From: Bacillota bacterium
GTDB lineage: Bacteria; Bacillota; Clostridia; Lachnospirales; Lachnospiraceae
NCBI GenBank assembly: GCA_023443225.1
Contig: JAEZVF010000026.1
Coordinates: 1-30,940 of the forward strand
Direction: 5' to 3'
Length of the DNA: 30,940 bases
Shown here: one piece after another, positions 7,199-14,834 of the stretch
Layout of the letters: the number at the start of each line of letters is the position of its first letter
How positions within the stretch are numbered: the first letter of the stretch is position 1
The notes under the pieces: model-generated
The model's database searches: none
The model's input: the letters and a program-made list of their open reading frames with translations, nothing else
What the model was told of the DNA's origin: nothing
Program-made: the position numbers and the translations under genes

Positions 7199-9368
7199 TT
7201 GCTAGTTCCTCCTTTGAAAGTTGTGATAAAGCAATCTGCTGATAGACTTCACAATTCTTCAACAATTCCTTATGAGTTCCTTTTCCAACAATTTTACCAT
7301 CATCCAATACCAAAATCTGATCTGCCTGTAATATGGTACTGATTCTCTGGGCCACAATGATAACAGTACTTTTTTTAATTTCAGATTTTAATGCTTTTCT
7401 TAAGGCAACATCCGTTTTATAATCTAGTGCGGAAAAGCTGTCATCAAAAATATAAATATCGGGATCTTTTGCAATCGCCCTGGCAATGGATAGCCTCTGT
7501 TTTTGACCACCGGATACATTATTACCACCTTGGGAAATAGCAGTGTTATATTTGTCTGATTTTTCTTCTATAAATTCAACTGCCTGAGCAATTCTTGCTG
7601 CACGTTTTATCTCTTCATGGTTAGCATCTTGTCTGCCATAACGGATATTAGAATCAATCGTTCCCGAGAATAATACTCCCTTTTGTGGAACATAACCTAT
7701 TTTATCTCTTAATTCAGACTGCATTACCTCTCTAATATCTATACCACCTACTTTAATTGTCCCTGCTGTTACATCGAAGAATCTAGGAATCAAATTAATC
7801 AAGGTGGATTTACCACTTCCGGTACTTCCAATGATAGCGGTTGTTTCTCCAGGCCTTGCAGTAAATGTTATATTGCTAAGAACATCACCTTCAGCCTTTG
7901 GATAACGAAAACTTACATTTTCAAATTCCACATAACCATCTTTATCCTCTATAAACTTCTTAGCTTCCTTTGGATCATGGATGAGTATCTCCGTATTTAG
8001 TACTTCTACAATTCGGGATGCAGATACCGATGCACGGGGTAGCATAATGGACAGCATGGAGAGCATTAAGAAGGAAATGATGATTTGCATCGTATATTGT
8101 ATAAATGCCATAAGGTCACCAACCTGCATTTGCCCTAAATCAATTCCCTCTGCGCCTTTCCAAATGATTAAGATGGTAATTCCATTCATAATGAGCATCA
8201 TAGTCGGCATCATAAAGGCCATAACACGTTGTACAAACAAATTGATACGGGTTAAGTCCGTATTGGCCAGATCAAATCTTTTCTCTTCCTGATCTTCCCT
8301 GTGAAATGCCCGGATAACAGGTAATCCAGTTAATATTTCCCTAGTAACCAGATTGAGCTTATCCAATAGTTTTTGCATTAATTTAAATTTTGGCATAGCG
8401 ATTACAAACAAGCATCCAACCAAACTCATAATTAAGGCAACTGCTAATGCAATAATCCACACCATGGAGGTGTTTGTATTTAAAACTTTGATAATACCAC
8501 CCACAGCAAGAATTGGAGAGTATATAACAATGCGCAGAAGCATCACAATTGTCATTTGCACCTGCTGTATATCATTGGTACTTCGTGTTATTAAAGAAGC
8601 TGTCGAAAACTTATCAAATTCAGAGTTCGAGAACGCTACTACTTTCTTAAAAACTTTACTTCGCAAATCTTTACCCAAGGTTGCTGCTATTCTTGCAGAT
8701 AGGAAACCAACTGCTATGGTAGCAATCATCGCTTGCAAAGCAAGACTAAGCATCTTAATTCCCGCTACCTTAATATAATCAGTCTGTAGTTTACCCATAT
8801 CAATACCAACAGCTGTATATTCTGATTTTACCATACTGATTGCTGACTGCTCTATAATGAAGGGCGGTATCTCAGATAATTGTTCTTCCATCGTTGCTAA
8901 CGAAAGTGCTTTCTGATCTTCTGGCAATTGGGAAAGAATTTCCTGTATATCCATATCTCCCATGCTAATCATAAATAACGCTTTGCTAACCACATCTATT
9001 AACATGTCGCTTATCTGATCTTCTTTAAGAATTAAAATATATACGTTTTCCTCTGATAAAATAGGGTATTCTTCAAGATACGTCGAATATTCTGTTTCGG
9101 ACAAAACCGCTTTGGACAATAATCGATAAGAATCCAATACCATATCTTTATTTTCTGGATTGACTACCAGCTGGATTTTATTCATCTGACTTTCCCGCAG
9201 AACCTTCGGTAGCGGAGTCTTAATTCCTCCTTGCTGTATACCAACGTCAACAATGTCTGAAGTATAAGCAGGCAGTGATAAATCGCAATATGCCTGCAAT
9301 ACTAAGAGTCCAATCACAACGATAATTGGTATGGTGGATTTCTTCAAATATTTTAATAATTTATGCAT
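7191..9368 (-). CDS. ABC exporter half-transporter, subunit with degenerate ATP site
   Basis: Membrane ATPase of 725 residues, about 100 longer than a usual half-exporter. The extra length is a roughly 165-residue predicted extracytoplasmic segment (about 35-200) between transmembrane helices 1 and 2, rich in Glu, Ser and Leu. The ATPase domain has Walker A GSTGSGKST (514-522) and a canonical signature NVSGGQKQ (617-624). The Walker B is IFDD, with D643 where the catalytic glutamate should be, and the H-loop has Q674 in place of histidine (VAQR). It should pair with the downstream subunit, supplying the good signature to the working site. It starts 33 bp after marR with AAAGGAG before the ATG. 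The substrate is not evident. Confidence 0.94.
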   Translation of the reverse strand: MHKLLKYLKKSTIPIIVVIGLLVLQAYCDLSLPAYTSDIVDVGIQQGGIKTPLPKVLRESQMNKIQLVVNPENKDMVLDSYRLLSKAVLSETEYSTYLEEYPILSEENVYILILKEDQISDMLIDVVSKALFMISMGDMDIQEILSQLPEDQKALSLATMEEQLSEIPPFIIEQSAISMVKSEYTAVGIDMGKLQTDYIKVAGIKMLSLALQAMIATIAVGFLSARIAATLGKDLRSKVFKKVVAFSNSEFDKFSTASLITRSTNDIQQVQMTIVMLLRIVIYSPILAVGGIIKVLNTNTSMVWIIALAVALIMSLVGCLFVIAMPKFKLMQKLLDKLNLVTREILTGLPVIRAFHREDQEEKRFDLANTDLTRINLFVQRVMAFMMPTMMLIMNGITILIIWKGAEGIDLGQMQVGDLMAFIQYTMQIIISFLMLSMLSIMLPRASVSASRIVEVLNTEILIHDPKEAKKFIEDKDGYVEFENVSFRYPKAEGDVLSNITFTARPGETTAIIGSTGSGKSTLINLIPRFFDVTAGTIKVGGIDIREVMQSELRDKIGYVPQKGVLFSGTIDSNIRYGRQDANHEEIKRAARIAQAVEFIEEKSDKYNTAISQGGNNVSGGQKQRLSIARAIAKDPDIYIFDDSFSALDYKTDVALRKALKSEIKKSTVIIVAQRISTILQADQILVLDDGKIVGKGTHKELLKNCEVYQQIALSQLSKEELANE

Positions 9369-9401
9369 AAAACTCCTTTCATTTTCAACAAATAGATTAA
9401 C

Positions 9402-9890
9402 TTATTCACATCTTTCATCATCTGGTGAAATATCCTTAAAGTCCTCTGTAATAATTTGATATAATTTGCGCAGTAACCGCAACAATTCTCTTGCATCTTC
9501 TTCTCCAAGCTTCTCAATGGTATGTTCGGTAAAAAGATGAAGCATATTGGATGCTCCCTTTACGATTTTTTCTCCTTTCTCCGACAATCGGATATAGACA
9601 ATTCTTCTATCCTTTGCATCCGGTACCTTCTCAATATATCCCTTTCTTTCAAGTACATTCAGCATCTTCGAAGTCGCTGGCATGGTAGCCCCCAATCGCT
9701 TACTTAACTCCCCTACCTTAATACCGATCTCCTCAATATTCTTTATATCCATCTTCTTTGTATAGCACTGAATAACACGCAACATCATTAGCTCACCCAT
9801 ATGTACCTTGGTCTTAGAATGATGCTGAATGCCTAGTTTTCGGAAATTATTCATAACCTCGAGAAACTCATACGATACTGTATTTTCCAT
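9402..9890 (-). CDS. MarR-family transcriptional regulator
   Basis: Winged-helix repressor of 162 residues, first gene of an operon with the two ABC exporter genes. The recognition region is VGELSKRLGATMPATSKMLN (about 57-76), followed by LERKGYIEKVPDAKDRRIVY, containing the DxRxxxI wing motif of MarR proteins. The flanking N- and C-terminal helices (VMNNFRKLG; ELLRLLRKLYQIIT) would form the dimer. It most likely represses its own operon from the inverted repeat just upstream, with release by a ligand that may also be an exporter substrate. The start is supported by AAGGGAAG 5 bases before the ATG. Confidence 0.92.
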   Translation of the reverse strand: MENTVSYEFLEVMNNFRKLGIQHHSKTKVHMGELMMLRVIQCYTKKMDIKNIEEIGIKVGELSKRLGATMPATSKMLNVLERKGYIEKVPDAKDRRIVYIRLSEKGEKIVKGASNMLHLFTEHTIEKLGEEDARELLRLLRKLYQIITEDFKDISPDDERCE

Positions 9891-9915
9891 GATCTTCCCT
9901 TCTTATCTAGATTTG

Positions 9916-9974
9916 TTAACCACATAGTTGAGGTGGTTAAGTAATTATTATAAACCTAATTATAGTATTGTCAA
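9916..9974 (-). promoter_or_regulatory. Promoter and candidate MarR operator of the exporter operon
   Basis: On the minus strand, TTGACA (9974-9969) and TATAAT (9952-9947) are 16 bp apart, so transcription should start near 9940. A perfect inverted repeat, TTAACCAC (9916-9923) and GTGGTTAA (9933-9940), begins at that point, well placed for repression by MarR. The marR start is 26 bp further on. Confidence 0.82.
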
Positions 9975-10091
9975 TAAAAAAATTATTAAGTAATTCTAAA
10001 ATAGTTCTCTAATAATTACCAGCTCTAATCAGGTATATTTTTAATTTCTTTAACAAATGCTACATTCATTACTTGGGAAAGGAGGATAATA

Positions 10092-10250
10092 ATGGATACC
10101 AAAAATAACAAAGGTACACCTAGCAAACGGACAGGCGCAAAAAATAGAATAAACCTGGATTATGATTTCAATACAGAATACGGTGACGGAGACATTCCTG
10201 ATATCGATAAGCTTGGAAACATAGAGCAAGACTATGAAGAAATGAATTAA
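10092..10250 (+). CDS. Small acidic protein of unknown function (52 residues)
   Basis: A short open frame with a near-perfect AAAGGAGGATAAT ribosome binding site directly before the ATG. The product starts with a basic, Lys/Asn/Gly-rich stretch (MDTKNNKGTPSKRTGAKNR) and ends in an acidic tail rich in Asp, Glu and Tyr (DYDFNTEYGDGDIPDIDK, then EQDYEEMN). It has no signal peptide, membrane segment or cysteine and is probably disordered and cytoplasmic. It stands alone on the plus strand between marR and metH and ends 2 bp before a strong hairpin. I do not recognise the family. The ribosome binding site and terminator make it a likely real gene. Confidence 0.72.
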   Translation: MDTKNNKGTPSKRTGAKNRINLDYDFNTEYGDGDIPDIDKLGNIEQDYEEMN

Positions 10251-10252
10251 AT

Positions 10253-10288
10253 ACAGAGGCTGCTGAAAAAATGTTCAGCAGCCTCTGT
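10253..10288. terminator. Hairpin terminator between the small ORF and metH
   Basis: Perfect 15-bp arms, ACAGAGGCTGCTGAA (10253-10267) and TTCAGCAGCCTCTGT (10274-10288), sit between converging genes. The T-tract is weak on both sides (ATTTAATTC on the minus strand), so termination strength is uncertain. Confidence 0.72.
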
Positions 10289-10323
10289 AAAAAGTAGTTA
10301 TCCGTTATTAACTTGTTCTATTT

Positions 10324-12774
10324 TCAATTGATTCCTAATAAATTTTTGACTAAAATTACGGTTTCACCGGCATCTTTTGAATAACCATCAGCACCAATTT
10401 CGTCGGCATAGCTTTGTGTGATCACTGCCCCGCCAATAATTATTTTTGCTTTCAAACCTACTTCTTTCTTTAATTGAACTACCTGTTTCATCTCAAGCAT
10501 GGTCGTTGTCATTAAGGCAGACAAGGCGATAATATCTGCATCTTCTTCTTTGGCAGTTTCGATAATCTTATCCGTTGGTACATCCTTACCAAGATCAATG
10601 ATACGGAAACCATAATTCTTCAGCATTAATACAACCAAATTCTTGCCAATATCATGAATGTCACCAGCCACTGTTGCAATTACAATAGTGCCCAAACTTC
10701 TTATGGTATTGTCTTTCTTTAACATTGGCTCAAGATAATCAATGGCAATCTTCATGGTTTCAGCAGACGATATCAATTGAGGAAGGAAATATATTTGTTG
10801 GTCAAATAAGATACCTACTTCATTGATAGCCGGAATCAGCAGGTTATCCAGAATCTCGGAAGGGGTTTTCCCTTCTTCTAAGGCTTTTACGACTAAGGAT
10901 TGAATCTTTTTCCTATCACCTTTCACAACTGCTTCAAAGACTGCATCATTACTATTGTATTGCTCCTGTACCGTACTTTTTCCGGGAACTGTTTTCCCGC
11001 TAGTGATTAAAGTAGGTCGTAAGGTTACTCGGTTAATATAGCGAACATCTGCTTCTTCTTTTCCAAGCAGCAAATCTGAAGCAAATGCTGTGTTTACTAA
11101 TAAATCCTGTGATGGATTTGCAATCGCCATAGTAAGACCTGCTTGAATTGCAAACGCCAAGAAGGTAGAATTTACAAACTGTCTTTCTGGCATACCGAAT
11201 GAAATATTAGAAAGACCAACGGTAGTAGCCAGGTTAAGCTCTTCTTTGCAATAACGTATGGTTTCAAGGGTTTGGATTGCCGCATCCTTATTTGCACCTA
11301 CGGTATTCACCAAACCATCAACGATAATATCTTCCTTGCTAAGACCTAATTCCAGTGCTGCATCAAGTATAGTGTGAATATTTTCTTTCTTCTCATCACT
11401 ATCCTTTGGTAACCCTTTATCGGACAAGGGAAGCAAGATGAACATAGCACCATATTTTTTTGCGATTGGCAGCAGCTTCTCAAACTTTTCTGTTTCCAAG
11501 GAAATGGAATTAATCAAGGCTCTGCCCGGATAGATCCGTAGAGCTGCCTCGATAACTCCCACATGGCTAGAATCAATGCTTAGGGGTACGTTTGTGATTG
11601 CCGTTACCTCCTGAACTACCTTTACCATCATTTCCTTCTCGTCGATTCCATTCATACCCAAGTTAATGTCCAAAATGGAGGCACCATTTTCAACTTGCTC
11701 TACCGCCATATTCTCAACGATGTCCAATCTTCCTTCTCTTAGTTCAGCCTGTAATGCTTTCTTACCCGTTGGATTAATACGTTCTCCAATAATCATAAAA
11801 CTGCCATTCATATCAATATCAAGAGTCATCGTTTCGGTGGTTAAGGTTCTTCTTGAAGTCTTACTTATTTCAGTAGGCTTACAAGAACGAACTGCTTCAG
11901 TAAGCAAACGAATGTGCAAAGGAGTTGAACCACAGCATCCACCAACAATACTTGCACCGGCTTCTATCAGTTTTTTCGTTTCTTTTGAAAAATCAACTGC
12001 ACCCAGATCAAATACAGTTTCATTATCTACTAATTTTGGAATCCCAGCATTGGGTTTTGCTATAATTGGTACTGTTGCGTATTGTTTCATCATCTCCACA
12101 ACCTGATACATTTTATCTGGACCAGTGGAACAATTAACTCCCACTGCATCAGCACCAAGGCTTTGTAATACAACGACAGCTGTCACTGGGTCTGTTCCAT
12201 ATAAGGTCCTAAGATTTTCATTAAATGTCATGGTAACCATAACAGGTAAATCACAGGTTTCTTTTACTGCTAGTAAGGCTGCCCTGCACTCTTTTAGGGA
12301 CATCATTGTTTCAATAACAAACAAATCTACATTTTCCATCAATAAATAAGCAATCTGTTCTTTATAGACTTGAACCAATTCTTCAAATTGTAATTTGCCA
12401 ACCGGATAGAGCTGTTCCCCCGTCATAGTCAAATCACCTGCAACATATACCTTACGATCCTTTGCCAAATTAGATTCTTTTATTGCTCTTCTGGATAATC
12501 TTACCAACTCCCGATTCATCTGTTCCATCTTATCGTCCAAACCATATTCCTCAAGCTTAATACGGTTTGCAGTAAAAGTTGGAGCATAGATTATGTCACT
12601 GCCTGCAGCTATGAATTCCTTTTGAAGATTAATAAGTTTATCACTATGTTCTAGAATCCATTTCTCCGGACATACTCCAGCAGGCATTCCTTCTTTTTGA
12701 AGATTACTTCCGGTTGCACCATCTAACACTACAATTTTACTATTAATTAAGTTCCAAAACTCTTTTCTTGTCAT
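10324..12774 (-). CDS. metH: Cobalamin-dependent methionine synthase without reactivation domain
   Basis: Transfers a methyl group from 5-methyl-THF via cobalamin to homocysteine. In the 816-residue product: homocysteine methyltransferase domain at about 1-300 with zinc cysteines C215 (VGVNCSTGP) and C280/C281 (GGCCGST); pterin-binding domain at about 325-590 (IIGERINPTG, ILDINLGMNG, LSIDSS); B12 cap at about 600-690; and B12-binding Rossmann domain at 695-816 with GDIHDIGKN, where H707 is the cobalt ligand. It stops there, lacking the C-terminal AdoMet reactivation domain of the 1227-residue E. coli enzyme. A longer frame starts at GTG 12849, but the ATG at 12774 has GAGGGG upstream and fits the family N-terminus. 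It lies downstream of the YitJ-like gene in the same operon. Confidence 0.95.
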   Translation of the reverse strand: MTRKEFWNLINSKIVVLDGATGSNLQKEGMPAGVCPEKWILEHSDKLINLQKEFIAAGSDIIYAPTFTANRIKLEEYGLDDKMEQMNRELVRLSRRAIKESNLAKDRKVYVAGDLTMTGEQLYPVGKLQFEELVQVYKEQIAYLLMENVDLFVIETMMSLKECRAALLAVKETCDLPVMVTMTFNENLRTLYGTDPVTAVVVLQSLGADAVGVNCSTGPDKMYQVVEMMKQYATVPIIAKPNAGIPKLVDNETVFDLGAVDFSKETKKLIEAGASIVGGCCGSTPLHIRLLTEAVRSCKPTEISKTSRRTLTTETMTLDIDMNGSFMIIGERINPTGKKALQAELREGRLDIVENMAVEQVENGASILDINLGMNGIDEKEMMVKVVQEVTAITNVPLSIDSSHVGVIEAALRIYPGRALINSISLETEKFEKLLPIAKKYGAMFILLPLSDKGLPKDSDEKKENIHTILDAALELGLSKEDIIVDGLVNTVGANKDAAIQTLETIRYCKEELNLATTVGLSNISFGMPERQFVNSTFLAFAIQAGLTMAIANPSQDLLVNTAFASDLLLGKEEADVRYINRVTLRPTLITSGKTVPGKSTVQEQYNSNDAVFEAVVKGDRKKIQSLVVKALEEGKTPSEILDNLLIPAINEVGILFDQQIYFLPQLISSAETMKIAIDYLEPMLKKDNTIRSLGTIVIATVAGDIHDIGKNLVVLMLKNYGFRIIDLGKDVPTDKIIETAKEEDADIIALSALMTTTMLEMKQVVQLKKEVGLKAKIIIGGAVITQSYADEIGADGYSKDAGETVILVKNLLGIN

Positions 12775-12862
12775 AGTAAGCTTCCCCTCTTTTCTTAGAA
12801 TTATCGTCCTTTTATTGTCTTTTGTATACAGAAGATAGTTTATTTTCACAAGTTACCTATCG

Positions 12863-14644
12863 TTATTTTATCCTGATCTTCTCCATAAAACTCACTCGGT
12901 TAAATGGAAGCATGAAATAATATCCATCTGCACAGGAGCTTAACTTTTCTATTATCTCGCTAGCAATCTCGGCCCCAACGTATTCCGCCTCCTCTTTTGT
13001 CATGTCCGGATCATATCTCTTCACGATGGAATCAGGAACATGAATACCAGCAATTTCATTTTTAATAAAAACGGCATTCCGATAACTTGTTAAAGGCATA
13101 ATTCCACATAGGATTTTTGTATCCACTTTACTCTTGATGTATTTGATCCGTTCTACATCCTCCTCAGTAAAAATGGGCTGTGTTAAAAAGTATTTCGCAC
13201 CGACTGCCATTTTTTTTCGAATCCTCTCTACTACAGCATCAACATTCCCTCTTCCATAATTTAGGGCACCACCATAATAGATAGGTTCCTCGCTAAAGTG
13301 TTCCGTATTCATATCTTGTACAAACTTCATTAATTGAACAGAATTGTAGTCAAACACTCCGGTAGTGGATTGACGATTTCCACTTGGTATCGGATCACCA
13401 GTTACAATCAAGACATTTCGAATTCCGTTTGTATAAGCTCCCAATAAGCCGGAACGCATTGCAATGACATTCTTATCACGACAGCAAATATGAGGCATTA
13501 CAGGCATTCCAGTTTCTCTGGACAGCTTTATACTCATTAATATAGAATCCACACGACTTCTACCCATTGGCGAATCCGCTATTGTAATGATATCAACCCC
13601 ACAGGTTTTTAATTGATGTGCACAGGAGATTATTTTTTCATCCTTAGCATCAAAAGGGGGATCCAGTTCTACTGCTACAACCTTTTTACCAGATTGGAAC
13701 AAGTCAAAGAAATCATTCCTTCGAAGTTCTTTGCCCTTCGTTTCTTCCTTTATAAAATCAATTCTGTTCCCTCGATACCGATCACGTATCTTTATAAGAC
13801 CAGAGATATTTTTAATATATTCTGGCGTAGTACCACAGCAGCCTCCCAACATATCAATACCAAGTTCAGCAATCTGCTTCATGTTGACTCCAAAATAACC
13901 TTCGTTATCCATAAAAACCATACGATTCCGAATTTGTTCCGGATAACCGGCATTTGGAGCAACTGTGATATATTTGTTGGCAGGGAAATTCAGTTTCTTT
14001 AGAATCTGGTACATATGCCCAGAACCTATTCCACAATTAAACCCTCCTGCATCAATTGCTTCATTTTCAGCAATCTCTTTCAGTAAGTTTATTGCACTGA
14101 TGCCATTTGCAGTATAGCCATTTTTATCCAAACAGAAGTTTGTTATGATAAATACTTCTGGTGCCTTTTCTCTTATATAAGAAACCATCTGTTTTATAAA
14201 ACGCAAATCAGAGAACGTTTCGAATAGAATGATTTCTGGATTTAGCTCTAGGAAAGTATCACATATCAGCCGATATTCCTCAAAAATCTCTTCCTCGCTT
14301 CGACCTCCATTTTCAGGAATTGGTCCTATATCACATGCGATATATACTTCCTTTTGTGATTCTTTAACCGCTCGCTGGGCCAATTGATATGAGACTTTGA
14401 TGAGTTCTGCCTGTTCTTTCTTCGTTACCTGTAGTGCCTGACGATTTATTGCAAAGGAATTGGTACGAATCAAGCGGGCTCCTGCATCTATATAGCTTTT
14501 GTGTATAGCAAGAATGACTTCAGGTGCCTCTAGATTTGCATTCTCCGACATTGCCGTAGTATTACCGGTCAATTTAGAATAGTAGGTACCCATGGAACCA
14601 TCCATAATTAGTTTGTTATTTTTTAAATAGTCCTGTATTTTCAT
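12863..14644 (-). CDS. Bifunctional homocysteine S-methyltransferase / 5,10-methylene-THF reductase (YitJ-like)
   Basis: Fusion of 593 residues. The N-terminal half (about 1-285) is a homocysteine methyltransferase domain (LIMDGSMGTYYSKLTG; zinc cysteines in GGFNCGIGSGH and LGGCCGTTPE). The C-terminal half (about 315-590) is a MetF-type flavin reductase (VAVELDPPFDAKDEK, NVLIVTGDP, FLTQPIF, CGIMPLTS). The reductase makes 5-methyl-THF for the MetH encoded next. What the N-terminal domain methylates, and from which donor, is not clear when MetH is present. The ATG at 14644 is preferred over 14656 because GGGAG lies 5 bases before it. A promoter is visible upstream; no SAM or cobalamin riboswitch or T-box was recognised in the short leader. 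Confidence 0.92.
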   Translation of the reverse strand: MKIQDYLKNNKLIMDGSMGTYYSKLTGNTTAMSENANLEAPEVILAIHKSYIDAGARLIRTNSFAINRQALQVTKKEQAELIKVSYQLAQRAVKESQKEVYIACDIGPIPENGGRSEEEIFEEYRLICDTFLELNPEIILFETFSDLRFIKQMVSYIREKAPEVFIITNFCLDKNGYTANGISAINLLKEIAENEAIDAGGFNCGIGSGHMYQILKKLNFPANKYITVAPNAGYPEQIRNRMVFMDNEGYFGVNMKQIAELGIDMLGGCCGTTPEYIKNISGLIKIRDRYRGNRIDFIKEETKGKELRRNDFFDLFQSGKKVVAVELDPPFDAKDEKIISCAHQLKTCGVDIITIADSPMGRSRVDSILMSIKLSRETGMPVMPHICCRDKNVIAMRSGLLGAYTNGIRNVLIVTGDPIPSGNRQSTTGVFDYNSVQLMKFVQDMNTEHFSEEPIYYGGALNYGRGNVDAVVERIRKKMAVGAKYFLTQPIFTEEDVERIKYIKSKVDTKILCGIMPLTSYRNAVFIKNEIAGIHVPDSIVKRYDPDMTKEEAEYVGAEIASEIIEKLSSCADGYYFMLPFNRVSFMEKIRIK

Positions 14645-14714
14645 AGTAACTCCCATTGTATATCACATCTTTTTGTAGATGTAATACATGATTTATTTCT
14701 ATTGATATGGATTT

Positions 14715-14743
14715 AGTATATCCACACTTATGTATATATTCAA
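14715..14743 (-). promoter_or_regulatory. Promoter of the YitJ-metH operon
   Basis: On the minus strand, TTGAAT (14743-14738) and TATACT (14720-14715) are exactly 17 bp apart. The leader to the start codon is only about 65 nt, too short for a SAM riboswitch. Confidence 0.6.
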
Positions 14744-14756
14744 GTGTAAAAAAACT

Positions 14757-14791
14757 ATAGCTTGTTATAACCATTGGCTATAACAAGCTAT
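14757..14791 (-). terminator. Intrinsic terminator of putP
   Basis: Arms ATAGCTTGTTATA (14757-14769) and TATAACAAGCTAT (14779-14791) lie about 45 bp past the putP stop. On the minus strand the stem is followed by AGTTTTTTT, a clear U-tract. Confidence 0.87.
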
Positions 14792-14834
14792 TTATTCATT
14801 TCAACATTATACAATTACAACTATTATCATAACT

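Noticed and set aside
8353..8778. 141-codon plus-strand frame inside the ABC gene
   Set aside because: Antisense to transmembrane helices, which gives spurious hydrophobic frames.
11666..12106. 146-codon plus-strand frame inside metH
   Set aside because: Antisense shadow of a well-supported gene with no start signals.
12775..12849. 25-residue N-terminal extension of MetH from GTG 12849
   Set aside because: No ribosome binding site at the GTG; the ATG at 12774 has GAGGGG and matches where MetH proteins begin.
14645..14834. SAM or cobalamin riboswitch, or T-box, before the methionine genes
   Set aside because: The leader after the promoter is only about 65 nt and lacks the conserved cores; the large hairpin belongs to the putP terminator.
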